Source: Collinsella aerofaciens (lineage in GTDB: Bacteria > Actinomycetota > Coriobacteriia > Coriobacteriales > Coriobacteriaceae). From it: 64,000 nucleotides of DNA. Location of the stretch: positions 1 to 64,000 of the forward strand of contig NZ_JAQLFL010000007.1 in the NCBI RefSeq assembly GCF_028206995.1, in the 5' to 3' direction. The notes beneath the pieces were generated by a model. That model did no database searches, was not told where the DNA came from, and saw only the letters and a program-made list of their open reading frames with translations. Positions 31,191 through 39,570 of this stretch are shown piece after piece (position 1 is the first letter of the stretch; each line of letters begins with the position of its first letter). The position numbers and the translations under genes are program-made.

Positions 31191-31406
31191 CTACTCGGCG
31201 ACAGCGGACTTCTCCGCTGCGATCTCGCGGGCGCGCTGCTCCGTGAGGACGCGAGCGATGTCCTTCTTCACGGTGTTGACGCGAGCGGTGTTGTCCAGCT
31301 GGCTGGTAGCCATCTGGAAACGAAGGTTAAAGAGCTCGGCGCGCATTTCCTTCAGCTTCTCAACGAGCTGAGCGTCCGAGAGCTCACGAATCTCTGCGGG
31401 CTTCAT
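31191..31406 (-). CDS. rpmC: 50S ribosomal protein L29
   Basis: 71 aa, a helical hairpin with [18 protein letters not shown] and LRFQMATSQLDNTARVNTVKKDIAR. It sits near the exit tunnel. The ATG overlaps the rplP stop by one base (TAATG), so the two genes are translationally coupled. Confidence 0.98.
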   Translation of the reverse strand: MKPAEIRELSDAQLVEKLKEMRAELFNLRFQMATSQLDNTARVNTVKKDIARVLTEQRAREIAAEKSAVAE

Positions 31407-31909
31407 TAGTTCTCCTCCTTGGCGGCGGCGGCGTCCTCAGCAGCCCACTTGGCCTCGAGAGCGGCCTCCTCAGCCATCTCCTTCTCGATGCGCTGCTCAG
31501 CGTTCTTGGCAGCAACAATCTTGGTCTTGATGGGGAGCTTGTGCTGCGCAAGACGCAGAGCCTCGCGAGCGACCTCCTCGGGAACACCCTTGACCTCGAA
31601 CATGATGCGGCCGGGCTTGACGACGGCCACCCACTCCTCGGGGTTACCCTTACCAGAACCCATGCGAGTCTCGGCAGGCTTCTTGGTGATGGGCTTATCG
31701 GGGAAGATCGTGATGTAGACACGACCGCCACGCTTCATGTAGCGGGTCATGGCAATACGAGCGGCCTCGATCTGACGGTTGGTGATCCAATGGGCCTCGA
31801 GAGCTTGGATACCAAACTCGCCGAAATGCAGCTCGGTATTACCCTTGGCCTGGCCCTTCATGGAGCCACGCTGCACCTTGCGGTGAAGAATACGCTTAGG
31901 GGCAAGCAC
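31406..31909 (-). CDS. rplP: 50S ribosomal protein L16 with long acidic/alanine C-terminal tail
   Basis: 167 aa, about 25 longer than most L16 proteins. The core [32 protein letters not shown] and [15 protein letters not shown] is normal. The extra C-terminus ([20 protein letters not shown] and following) is Ala/Glu-rich and probably helical. The start is GTG overlapping the rpsC stop by one base. Its tail end overlaps rpmC by one base. Confidence 0.98.
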   Translation of the reverse strand: MLAPKRILHRKVQRGSMKGQAKGNTELHFGEFGIQALEAHWITNRQIEAARIAMTRYMKRGGRVYITIFPDKPITKKPAETRMGSGKGNPEEWVAVVKPGRIMFEVKGVPEEVAREALRLAQHKLPIKTKIVAAKNAEQRIEKEMAEEAALEAKWAAEDAAAAKEEN

Positions 31910-32619
31910 TACTGACCCCTCCTCTCGGAGTTACGACGACGAGGACGGGAAGAGCCCTCGAGTGCAGGGTTGGGAACAGGCTGGCCCGGGAGCTTCTCGC
32001 CCAGGTAAATCCAGACCTTCACGCCGCAAGCGCCCATGGTGGTGCTGGCGACAGCCGTGCCGTAGTCGATCTTGGCACGGAGGGTGTGCAGAGGCACGCG
32101 ACCCTCGCGGTACCACTCACGACGGCCCATCTCGGCACCGCCGAGACGACCGGAGCACTGGATACGGATGCCCTTAGCGCCGGCCTTGCGGGCGGACTGG
32201 ACAGCCTTGCGCATAGCGCGACGGAAGGCAACGCGGCCCTCGAGCTGCTCGGCGATAGACTGAGCAACGAGGTTGGCGTCGAGCTCGGGGCGCTTGATCT
32301 CGACAACGTCGACGGAGAGCTGGCCCTTGGAGACGCCAGCGACCTTCTCGAGCTCGGTGCGGAGGGTATCGATCTCGGCACCCTTCTTACCGATGACAAC
32401 GCCGGGGCGAGCGGTGAGGATAATGACCTTCACCTTGTCGCCAGCGCGCTCGATCTCGACGCGGGAGACAGCTGCGCGGGAAAGACGCTTCTCGAGGTAC
32501 TTGCGGATCTCGAGATCGTTACCGAGGGTCTTAGCGTAATCCTTCTCTGCGAACCAGCGGGAGCGCCAGTTCTCGGTGATGCCAAGACGGAAGCCGGTGG
32601 GGTAGACTTTCTGACCCAT
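31909..32619 (-). CDS. rpsC: 30S ribosomal protein S3
   Basis: 236 aa. The N-terminal block [20 protein letters not shown] and the KH domain around [15 protein letters not shown] are present. The C-terminal [19 protein letters not shown] is the usual signature. It ends with a basic tail ([11 protein letters not shown]). It binds mRNA at the entry channel. AAAGGAGG precedes the start. The gap to rplV is 6 bp. Confidence 0.98.
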   Translation of the reverse strand: MGQKVYPTGFRLGITENWRSRWFAEKDYAKTLGNDLEIRKYLEKRLSRAAVSRVEIERAGDKVKVIILTARPGVVIGKKGAEIDTLRTELEKVAGVSKGQLSVDVVEIKRPELDANLVAQSIAEQLEGRVAFRRAMRKAVQSARKAGAKGIRIQCSGRLGGAEMGRREWYREGRVPLHTLRAKIDYGTAVASTTMGACGVKVWIYLGEKLPGQPVPNPALEGSSRPRRRNSERRGQ

Positions 32620-32625
32620 ACAGCT

Positions 32626-32997
32626 TTACGCCTCCTTTCGAGGAGCAACGACGACGGTGATGTGGGAAGTACGCTTCAGAATGCGAGAAGCGGAACCCTT
32701 GGCGCGGGGACGGATGCGCTTAAGCGTCGGACCCTCGTCAACATAGGCAGCGGCGACAACCAGGTTGTCGGCACGCAGACCGTTGTTGTTCTCGGCGTTC
32801 GCAACGGCGGAACGGAGAACCTTCTCGACATCCACGGCGACGGCGCGGTCGCAGAAGTGGAGGATGTCGAAGGCCTGAGCGACAGGCTTGCGGCGGATCA
32901 GATCGACCACCAGGCGGGCCTTGCTGGGGGAAACACGCACGTACTTAGCGACGGCGCGAACCTCGGTGGCCTCAGTTTCAATAGACTTAGTTGCCAT
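32626..32997 (-). CDS. rplV: 50S ribosomal protein L22
   Basis: 123 aa, with [21 protein letters not shown] and the tunnel-hairpin region [21 protein letters not shown], then [13 protein letters not shown]. It lines the exit tunnel. The ribosome-binding site is weak (GGGGG about 9 bp upstream), and it follows rpsS by 14 bp. Confidence 0.98.
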   Translation of the reverse strand: MATKSIETEATEVRAVAKYVRVSPSKARLVVDLIRRKPVAQAFDILHFCDRAVAVDVEKVLRSAVANAENNNGLRADNLVVAAAYVDEGPTLKRIRPRAKGSASRILKRTSHITVVVAPRKEA

Positions 32998-33011
32998 TTA
33001 CGGTTAACCCC

Positions 33012-33272
33012 CTATTTGGCCTTGTGGCCACGGAACGTACGAGTCGGCGCGAACTCGCCGAGCTTGTGACCAACCATGGACTCGGTAACATACACGGGTA
33101 CATGCTTGCGGCCGTCGTGGACGGCGATGGTGTGACCAACCATCTCGGGGAAGATGGTGGACGCGCGGGACCAGGTCTTCACGACGTCCTTCTTGCCAGC
33201 CTCGTTCATCGCGGTGATACGCGAGAGAAGGCGAGTCTCCACGAACGGGCCCTTTTTGAGACTTCTGCTCAT
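33012..33272 (-). CDS. rpsS: 30S ribosomal protein S19
   Basis: 86 aa, beginning [19 protein letters not shown], with [20 protein letters not shown] and the C-terminal [15 protein letters not shown]. It contacts the 16S 3' domain head with S13. The start has AGGAGA. Confidence 0.98.
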   Translation of the reverse strand: MSRSLKKGPFVETRLLSRITAMNEAGKKDVVKTWSRASTIFPEMVGHTIAVHDGRKHVPVYVTESMVGHKLGEFAPTRTFRGHKAK

Positions 33273-33304
33273 AAGTGCTTTCTCCTAAAACTCGGTATCC
33301 GAAA

Positions 33305-34135
33305 TTACTTCTTACGGCGACGAATGATGTGCTGGTTCGAGACCTTCTTCTTCTTGCGCGTACGAAGGCCCTTCGTCGGCTTACCCCAGGGGGTAACGGA
33401 GGGCCGACCAGAGGTGTGGTTCTTGCCCTCGCCACCGCCGTGCGGGTGGTCGACAGGGTTCATGACGGTACCGCGGACGGTCGGGCGCACGTTCATGTGA
33501 CGCTTACGGCCGGCCTTGCCGATGACGATGTTGGAGTGATCGGCGTTGCCGACCTCACCGACGGTGGCGCGGCAGGTAACGAGGATGCGGCGCATCTCGG
33601 AGGAAGGCATACGGACGATAGCGTACTTGCCCTCCTTACCCATCAGCTGGCAGGAGTTACCGGCGGAACGGGCGATAGCGGCGCCCTTGCCCGGCTGGAA
33701 CTCGACGGCGTGGATGAGCGTACCGACGGGGATGTCGGCGAGAGGCAGAGCGTTGCCCGGCTTGATGTCGGCGTCAGAACCGGACATGATGGTCTGACCG
33801 ACCTCGAGGCCCTTGGGGGCCAGGATGTAGCGCTTCTCACCGTCAGCGTAGTGCAGCAGAGCGATGCGAGCGGAACGGTTCGGATCGTACTCGATCGTGG
33901 CAACCTTGGCGGGCACGCCGTCCTTGTTGCGCTTGAAGTCGATCACGCGGTAACGACGCTTCACGCCGCCGCCCTGGTGGCGGGTGGTGATGCGGCCGTT
34001 GTTGTTACGACCGGCCTTCTTGGGCAGGGGCTCGAGAAGAGACTTCTCGGGCTTGGTGCAGGTGATCTCGGAGAAGTCGGAGATCGTCTGCCAACGCCTA
34101 CCAGCGGAGGTCGGCTTAAGGTGTTTTACAGCCAT
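33305..34135 (-). CDS. rplB: 50S ribosomal protein L2
   Basis: 276 aa from [15 protein letters not shown], with GAAAGGGA upstream; 25 in-frame upstream residues are leader, not protein. Conserved blocks include [30 protein letters not shown] and the C-terminal [11 protein letters not shown] with the His needed for peptidyl-transferase function. A 179-bp leader with a promoter-like motif separates it from rplW. Confidence 0.98.
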   Translation of the reverse strand: MAVKHLKPTSAGRRWQTISDFSEITCTKPEKSLLEPLPKKAGRNNNGRITTRHQGGGVKRRYRVIDFKRNKDGVPAKVATIEYDPNRSARIALLHYADGEKRYILAPKGLEVGQTIMSGSDADIKPGNALPLADIPVGTLIHAVEFQPGKGAAIARSAGNSCQLMGKEGKYAIVRMPSSEMRRILVTCRATVGEVGNADHSNIVIGKAGRKRHMNVRPTVRGTVMNPVDHPHGGGEGKNHTSGRPSVTPWGKPTKGLRTRKKKKVSNQHIIRRRKK

Positions 34136-34215
34136 TACAATCCCTTTCAATAGGAATCCGTTAGCCATCGCAGACAGGGATTCGAGGTTCTGCCTCGGGT
34201 GCGATGACACCGGAC

Positions 34216-34241
34216 GTATACACGGTTCCGGGCGTGTCCAT
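34216..34241 (-). promoter_or_regulatory. Shared ribosomal-leader motif, copy upstream of rplB
   Basis: GTATACACGG-n-T-n-CGGGCGT-n-TCCAT read on the plus strand. It matches 23 of 26 positions of the tract at 36081-36106 upstream of rplC. On the minus strand it ends in TATAC, like a -10 region. Possibly an internal promoter or a protein/RNA-binding site. Confidence 0.5.
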
Positions 34242-34314
34242 TTAATACGCCCAAAACCTTGAGCTCCCGCCTCCCCTATTTGGGAGGCATGAGCTCACTC
34301 AACAGCAGCGAGTC

Positions 34315-34602
34315 TTAGGCCTGGTTGCCAAAGACCTCGATGGTGTCGCCCTCGGCCAGCGTGACGATGGCCTTCTTCCAAGAACGGGTCTTGCCGGCGA
34401 CATAGCGCACGCGCTTGGTCTTGGGCTTGACCGTCAGGGTGTTCACGCGAACGACCTTGACGCCGAAGATCTCCTCGACAGCGTCCTTGATCTGATACTT
34501 GTTAGCATCCTTGGCGACCTCGAACGTGTACTTGTTCTGCTCCATGCCGGAGAAGGAACGCTCGGACACGATCGGACGGATGATGATCTCGTGGGCGGTC
34601 AT
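34315..34602 (-). CDS. rplW: 50S ribosomal protein L23
   Basis: 95 aa, with EIIIRPIVSERSFSGMEQN, YTFEVAKDANKYQIKDAVE and VNTLTVKPKTKR. It forms the docking site for trigger factor and SRP at the tunnel exit. The ATG follows the rplD stop directly, with GAGGTG inside rplD. Confidence 0.98.
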   Translation of the reverse strand: MTAHEIIIRPIVSERSFSGMEQNKYTFEVAKDANKYQIKDAVEEIFGVKVVRVNTLTVKPKTKRVRYVAGKTRSWKKAIVTLAEGDTIEVFGNQA

Positions 34603-35229
34603 TTATGCAAGCACCTCCCCGAAGTGAGCGGCGATGTCGGCGGGCATCAGCACGGCGTTGTTGTTGACGAGATCATAGGTGTTGGCCTCGTCGGCGGTGA
34701 TGATGAACGTCTTGGGAATGTTGCGGAACGACAGGTAGGCGTTGACGTCCTCATCGCGAACGATGATGGTCAGACGCTTGCCCTCAAGGCCGAGAGCCTT
34801 AAGCATGGCAACGGCAGCCTTGGTGGAAGGCTTCTCGAAGCCGTAGTCGTCGACGAGCACGAGCTCGCCATCGGCCAGCTTGGCGGACAGCGCGGAGCGC
34901 ATAGCCAGCTTGACCTCCTTGTTGTTCATACGCTTAGCGTAGGAACGGGGCTTGGGGGCGAAGACAACGCCACCGTGACGCCACTGGGCAGCACGGATGG
35001 AACCCTGGCGGGCACGGCCGGTGCCCTTCTGACGCCAAGGCTTCTTGCCGCCACCGGAAACCTCAGAGCGGCCCTTAGCGGACTGGGTGCCCTGACGCCA
35101 AGAGGCCATCTGGCACTTGACGATGTGGTGCATAACGTGGATGTTCGGCTCGATGCCGTACACCTCAGCGGCGAGCTCGGCCTCGGCGACCTTCTTGCCC
35201 TCGCTGTTCTTTACTTCAAACTTTGCCAT
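34603..35229 (-). CDS. rplD: 50S ribosomal protein L4
   Basis: 208 aa. The tunnel-loop region KPWRQKGTGRARQGS is the clear signature, with RSALSAKLADGELVLVDDY and the C-terminal NIPKTFIITADEANTYDLVN. In E. coli L4 also represses the S10 operon. AAGGAGA precedes the ATG. Confidence 0.98.
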   Translation of the reverse strand: MAKFEVKNSEGKKVAEAELAAEVYGIEPNIHVMHHIVKCQMASWRQGTQSAKGRSEVSGGGKKPWRQKGTGRARQGSIRAAQWRHGGVVFAPKPRSYAKRMNNKEVKLAMRSALSAKLADGELVLVDDYGFEKPSTKAAVAMLKALGLEGKRLTIIVRDEDVNAYLSFRNIPKTFIITADEANTYDLVNNNAVLMPADIAAHFGEVLA

Positions 35230-35275
35230 TTAAGTGTTCTCCTTGGTATGACGCTGGGCTAAATGGGCTGGGCCC

Positions 35276-35896
35276 TTAGGCCATACGGATGGCGACGAGA
35301 CCATTCTTGGCACCCGGGACAGCGCCCTTGACCAAGATGAGGTTCTGCTCGGCATCGATGCGGACAACGGAAAGGTTCTTGACGGTAACGCGCTCGTTAC
35401 CCATGTGACCGGCCATCTTGACGCCCTTGAGGACGCGCGCAGGATAGGCGCACTGACCGATAGAACCGGGGTGACGCTGGAAGTGAGAACCATGCGTCAT
35501 AGGACCGCGGCGCTGACCCCAGCGCTTGATGCGACCCTGGAAGCCCTTACCCTTGGAGGTACCGATGACGTCGACCTTCTCGACATCAGCGAAATCAGCG
35601 ACGGTGACGACCTCGCCGACCTTGTGCTCCTCGCCGTTCTCGACGCGAACCTCACGAAGGAAGCGAACAGGCTCGACGCCAGCCTTGGCGAAGTGACCAG
35701 CCATGGGCTTGTTCACGTTCTTGGCCTTGATGTCGCCGAAACCGATCTGGACGGCGTCATAGCCGTCGGTTGCCTGAGTTTTAACCTGCGAGACAGCGCA
35801 GGGGCCAGCCTGGATGACCGTGACGGGAACGACGTTGTCGTCCTCGTCCCAAACCTGGGTCATGCCAATCTTGCGGCCGAGAATCATGCTGATCAA
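35276..35896 (-). CDS. rplC: 50S ribosomal protein L3 (TTG start)
   Basis: 206 aa. The beginning [16 protein letters not shown] matches the usual L3 N-terminus in length only if translation starts at TTG (35896); an ATG three codons later would make it short. GGGAT lies 6-7 nt before the TTG, a weak ribosome-binding site. Further signatures: [18 protein letters not shown] and [12 protein letters not shown]. It is the first gene of this operon here, whereas rpsJ (S10) normally precedes it; rpsJ lies 14 kb away. Confidence 0.97.
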   Translation of the reverse strand: MISMILGRKIGMTQVWDEDDNVVPVTVIQAGPCAVSQVKTQATDGYDAVQIGFGDIKAKNVNKPMAGHFAKAGVEPVRFLREVRVENGEEHKVGEVVTVADFADVEKVDVIGTSKGKGFQGRIKRWGQRRGPMTHGSHFQRHPGSIGQCAYPARVLKGVKMAGHMGNERVTVKNLSVVRIDAEQNLILVKGAVPGAKNGLVAIRMA

Positions 35897-35899
35897 GAT

Positions 35900-36163
35900 A
35901 TGATCCCAACTCTCGCGTGGTCTTGGGACAATGCGTACACCACCGAGCGTACGCCCCTAGAGGACCACTACTTACACGACGTGCTCCCCAGCCTTGTATT
36001 TCGCCCGGACTACCTGACAACCCTATTAAGCAGGCATTTTGTCCAGCCAGAATACTCCCCTGGTTACACACAGCTGTTTAGTATACACGGCTGCGGGCGT
36101 ATCCATCGAGATTCATATTTCACTCACATTGTTTACGCAGGTAAAGTGCGTGGAGTCGCCTGG
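35900..36163 (-). promoter_or_regulatory. Leader and promoter region of the rplC operon
   Basis: A stretch of 260 bp with no gene. At 36081-36106 lies the tract GTATACACGGCTGCGGGCGT-ATCCAT shared with 34216-34241. On the minus strand it gives TATACT (36080-36085) as a possible -10 without a good -35. A transcript from there would have a leader of about 180 nt, long enough for autoregulation. Start point and regulator are not proven. Confidence 0.5.
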
Positions 36164-36300
36164 GCTTGGCAGAGGGGCGGCGAAATATATTAAGTTTGCT
36201 GCTCTACAGTCCTGCGCAAGACGGAAAGCACATTAAGTGCTTTCCTTTGCGTGCGGAACTCGCGACAAACTTAATATATTTCGCCGCCCCTCTGCCAAGC
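36164..36300. repeat. Foldback element 1: 35-bp perfect arms and 67-nt structured loop
   Basis: The left arm 36164-36198 (GCTTGGCAGAGGGGCGGCGA then AATATATTAAGTTTG) is the exact complement of the right arm 36266-36300. The loop starts CTGCTCTACAGTCCTG, holds the inner stem GGAAAGCAC-ATTAA-GTGCTTTCC (36223-36245) and ends GTGCGGAACTCGCGA. Loop length and ends equal those of element 2 (53435-53575); the arms do not. No T-run follows. It lies 45 bp after the phosphatase stop and upstream of the rplC leader. Confidence 0.95.
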
Positions 36301-36344
36301 TCGGGAGACGACACGTTGATGTCTGTTTAACTCTGCTCGCTCAG

Positions 36345-36971
36345 CTAATTACTTTGTTGGGGGTCCACTATTTGCTGAAGGGTGAACTTACACTGCATTG
36401 GTTCGCCTTCTGCTTGTGGCTTTTGCTCATCGAAATCGAAGATCATGATGGCGCAGTTGGGGAGTTTTGTTGGGAGCTCGAAGCCCTCTGGGGCTGCGGC
36501 CTTGATAAATTGGCGGCTGGCGCTGCCGTGGCTTACTGCTAGAAGGGTTTCGATGCCCTCGGAGCCCATGATATTGGTAAGCGCATCCACCATACGTTCT
36601 TGCAGCGCCTGGCTTCCTTCTCCTCCGAAGGGGACCAGGTCCTCGCCCGGATCCCAGACGTCGGTGGGCAGCGCGCCGTGCGGGCCTTCTTCGAAGGAGC
36701 CGTAGCAGCGCTCGATAATGCCTTCGCAGGGCTCGGCTGCTGCGTCCGGGCCGAGGAGCTCGCATGCGACGAGCTGAGCTGTGTCCATGGCTCGGCCTAA
36801 GGGCGAAGAGACCACTTTGTCGGGGACGACGCCGTGGCCCTTAAGCCATGCGGCTGCCATCCCGGCTTGCTGACGGCCCAGATCGGTCAGCGGCGAATCG
36901 CAGCGGCCCTGGACCAGCTTTTTGACGTTGAACTCCGTCTGACCGTGGCGGAGTAGATACAGCTTCTTCAT
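36345..36971 (-). CDS. Histidine phosphatase family protein (phosphoglycerate mutase-like)
   Basis: 208 aa. The phosphohistidine motif LRHGQTEFN (His9) is at the N-terminus, the second Arg lies near SPLGRAMDTA, and the acid/base Glu in GIIERCYGSFEEG; the second His is in AVSHGSASRQF. This family includes cofactor-dependent phosphoglycerate mutases, GpmB-type phosphatases and cobalamin phosphatases; the real substrate is not clear. GGGGAGA lies before the ATG. It stands alone; the nearest downstream structure is foldback element 1, which may end its transcript. Confidence 0.9.
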   Translation of the reverse strand: MKKLYLLRHGQTEFNVKKLVQGRCDSPLTDLGRQQAGMAAAWLKGHGVVPDKVVSSPLGRAMDTAQLVACELLGPDAAAEPCEGIIERCYGSFEEGPHGALPTDVWDPGEDLVPFGGEGSQALQERMVDALTNIMGSEGIETLLAVSHGSASRQFIKAAAPEGFELPTKLPNCAIMIFDFDEQKPQAEGEPMQCKFTLQQIVDPQQSN

Positions 36972-37010
36972 GCTCTCCCCTTCTGCATAACCTGCTTTGC
37001 CGGCACAGCT

Positions 37011-38165
37011 TTACTCGTGGGTATGCCCTACGTAGTCTTCGTCGATCGTAATCTTGGCAATCGACTTGGGAAATTCCGATTCGACCCGTTGTGCCAGCGC
37101 GTGCTTTAAGTCTTCGGCACTCATCTGCAGATCCGAGGGACGCACGCAGTCAAAGATCACGTTGGTGTGCGTAGGACCCGGCACACAGCGTAGGTCATGA
37201 ATCGAGAGGCGGTTATCGATCTCCTGAGCCATGGCGTGAATGCGCAAGCGCATGCTCGCCACCTTGGGGTCATCGGTCACGATGGGATCGTAGTGAAGCG
37301 TGACGATCATGCCGTCTTCGTCCCTAAACGACTGCTCGATGTTATCGAGCGTGTCGTGGCTTTCCAGCGGGCTGGCCTCGGCCGCCATCTCGGCGTGCGC
37401 ACTTGCAAACTTCCTGCCCGGGCCGTAGTCGTGAACCATCAAATCGTGAACGCCCAAAACGCCGGGATAGCTCATGATCTTGTCTCGAATGTGCTTGACC
37501 AGCTTAGGATCGGGTGACTGGCCCAAAAGCGGGCTCACCGTATCTTGAATAAGTTCAAGGCCGCTCCAGCCAATATAGGCGCCAACGGCAAGGCCAACCC
37601 ATGCGTCAAGATTGATGTGCGTCACCTGCGAAACAATCGCACATGCCAGCACGGCGCCTGTGGCAAGGACATCGTTCTTGGAATCCTGCGCGGTCGCATG
37701 CAGCGTCTCGGACTCAATGCGATCGCCGAGCTTTTGGTTGAGGGCCGCCATCCAGAGCTTTACGACCATCGAAAGCACTAGAACTGCCACCAGGGCAAGC
37801 GAGAACTCGACAGGTTCGGGGTGGATGATGCGCTCAAACGAGGCCTTGATAAGCTCAAGGCCGATCAGCAGCACGAGCGCCGCCACGACCAGACCCGAGA
37901 GATACTCGTAGCGGCCATGTCCGTAAGGATGCTCGGGGTCGGCCGGCTTGCTCGCCAGCTTAAAGCCCAGCACGCTCACGATATTCGAGCTTGCATCGGA
38001 CAGGTTGTTCATGGCATCCGCCACAATCGAAACCGATCCCGACAGCACGCCAATTACGCCCTTCGCAGCGCATAGTGCCACATTGGCGAGAATACACACC
38101 ACGCCCGTCAACGTGCCCACGCGCGCACGGTCGCCCTGCGCACGCTTAACAATCCACTCGACCAT
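37011..38165 (-). CDS. Cation diffusion facilitator (CDF) family metal transporter
   Basis: 384-aa inner-membrane efflux pump for divalent metals. Six membrane segments are in the first 215 residues. Metal-site motifs are VADAMNNLSDA (D50, N54, with D57) and QDSKNDV in helix V. A His-rich loop segment PEHPYGHGRYEY follows helix II. The C-terminal cytoplasmic domain is longer than usual and seems to hold two ferredoxin-like halves (VLGVHDLMVHDYG and LSIHDLRCVPGPTHTNVIFD). The metal cannot be read with confidence; the D/N pair argues against a purely zinc-type site. It follows PTS EIIC after a terminator. Confidence 0.92.
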   Translation of the reverse strand: MVEWIVKRAQGDRARVGTLTGVVCILANVALCAAKGVIGVLSGSVSIVADAMNNLSDASSNIVSVLGFKLASKPADPEHPYGHGRYEYLSGLVVAALVLLIGLELIKASFERIIHPEPVEFSLALVAVLVLSMVVKLWMAALNQKLGDRIESETLHATAQDSKNDVLATGAVLACAIVSQVTHINLDAWVGLAVGAYIGWSGLELIQDTVSPLLGQSPDPKLVKHIRDKIMSYPGVLGVHDLMVHDYGPGRKFASAHAEMAAEASPLESHDTLDNIEQSFRDEDGMIVTLHYDPIVTDDPKVASMRLRIHAMAQEIDNRLSIHDLRCVPGPTHTNVIFDCVRPSDLQMSAEDLKHALAQRVESEFPKSIAKITIDEDYVGHTHE

Positions 38166-38243
38166 CTACATCCGCCCCCACGGTACTACCTATATATCTA
38201 TTGCTCAAACGGATTGTAGTGTAGCCACTTTGTCCCCCAGATA

Positions 38244-38277
38244 CAAAAAGGCCGCAACCCACACGGGCCACGGCCTT
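38244..38277 (-). terminator. Terminator after the PTS EIIC gene
   Basis: AAGGCCG/CGGCCTT stem around 16 nt, followed on the minus strand by TTTTTGTAT; 39 bp after the stop. Confidence 0.8.
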
Positions 38278-38315
38278 GGAATATGGCAAAGGAATCGTCC
38301 TTGTGTCGCACAGGT

Positions 38316-39530
38316 TTACGCGCTTACTTCGGCCACGCTCTTCGAGGTTTCGGGTGAATCGGCTCCGTCCCCCGTCGTCTGTCCCTTCGCCGGCACCACG
38401 CCAAAGCAGTAGCTCAGCGCCGCAGACACCGCAAATGCCACACCGCCGGCAGCGCAGCACCACAGCAGGTTCGAGATGCCGCCCGTGGCAAAGCCAATGA
38501 CCATAAGGACATTCGTCATGCCGATGGTATAGGCCGTAACGTGGCCCACGGCCGCAACAAGGCCTCCGACGGCGCCGCCAATGGCCATGCACGTCAGGCA
38601 CCTGCCATATTTAAAGCCGCAACCGTACAGCGCCGGCTCGCTTACGCCGCCAAGAACACCCGAGATTGAATAGCCCAGCATGAGCGCCTTCTCGTCCTTA
38701 TCCGCAACGCGAAGCGACGCGCCAAAGGGCATGCCCCAAACGGCGAACGTTGCCATCGTCGCGGCGATCAGGATGCACGAATCCGTTCCCACACTCATAA
38801 ACTGCGCATAGGCGAGCGATAGGACAACGTTGCTGACGCCGGCGATCTTTAGGAACTCCCAGCCCGCAGCAAGCCCCATGAGCGTGAGCAGCGACACGAT
38901 GCCACCGGAATTGCCAAGCATAAACATAAGCTGGCCCAACAGCATGCCCAGATAGCTGCCCGCCGGTGCCGTAATACACAGCGAAACCGGAACCATGACA
39001 AGCATGGTCGCAAACGGAACAAACGAAAACGCCACGGCCCTAGGGATAACGCGCTGAAAGAAACACTCCACTCGCCATAGCACAGGCACCGAAAGGAGAA
39101 CTGGAATAACAGTCGTCGTGTAATCGTTGACCGGCGCGGGAAGCAGACCATACACGGAAGTCATCGATGCCCCCGTCGTCGATGCGGCATCGACGAGCTT
39201 GAGCAGATCGGGCGCAATCAATACGCCGCCCAGCATCATACCCAGCTGCTCCGAGCAACCGAGCTGGCGGGCGGCCGCCCAACCAAGATAGATGGGCAAA
39301 AAGTAGTAGCCGGCGTTATAGAGCCAACTGTAGAACAGGCGATAGATTTCGGAATCGGCAGACCACAGGCCCAGCATGCCTTCGCCCATAATGACGGCGA
39401 CGGTGCGGAACAACGCCGCGCAGACAATAAACGGCAGCGCCGACATCATGCTTTTGGACAGATAATCGACCACGGCCATGGCGTTTGATGAAACCGACGT
39501 TGTAAACGAGGTGTTAGAAACTTGTAGCAT
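38316..39530 (-). CDS. Stand-alone PTS EIIC membrane component (glucose/beta-glucoside superfamily)
   Basis: 404 aa, nearly all membrane. The start MLQVSNTSFT has GGAAAGGCG upstream; about 100 further in-frame residues upstream come from reading over accDA and are rejected. EIIC hallmarks are SKSMMSALPFIVCAALFRTV, AARQLGCSEQLGMMLGG, the GGVSEPALYGCGFKYGR block (the GxxEP sugar site) and ten or so hydrophobic segments. Neither the N-terminal EIIB nor a C-terminal EIIA domain is fused, so it must borrow them. It begins 40 bp after accDA on the same strand, an odd partner for a lipid operon. The sugar is unknown. Confidence 0.9.
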   Translation of the reverse strand: MLQVSNTSFTTSVSSNAMAVVDYLSKSMMSALPFIVCAALFRTVAVIMGEGMLGLWSADSEIYRLFYSWLYNAGYYFLPIYLGWAAARQLGCSEQLGMMLGGVLIAPDLLKLVDAASTTGASMTSVYGLLPAPVNDYTTTVIPVLLSVPVLWRVECFFQRVIPRAVAFSFVPFATMLVMVPVSLCITAPAGSYLGMLLGQLMFMLGNSGGIVSLLTLMGLAAGWEFLKIAGVSNVVLSLAYAQFMSVGTDSCILIAATMATFAVWGMPFGASLRVADKDEKALMLGYSISGVLGGVSEPALYGCGFKYGRCLTCMAIGGAVGGLVAAVGHVTAYTIGMTNVLMVIGFATGGISNLLWCCAAGGVAFAVSAALSYCFGVVPAKGQTTGDGADSPETSKSVAEVSA

Positions 39531-39570
39531 GGAACGCCTTTCCCAATATGACATGCGGGCTGTCCCTTTG

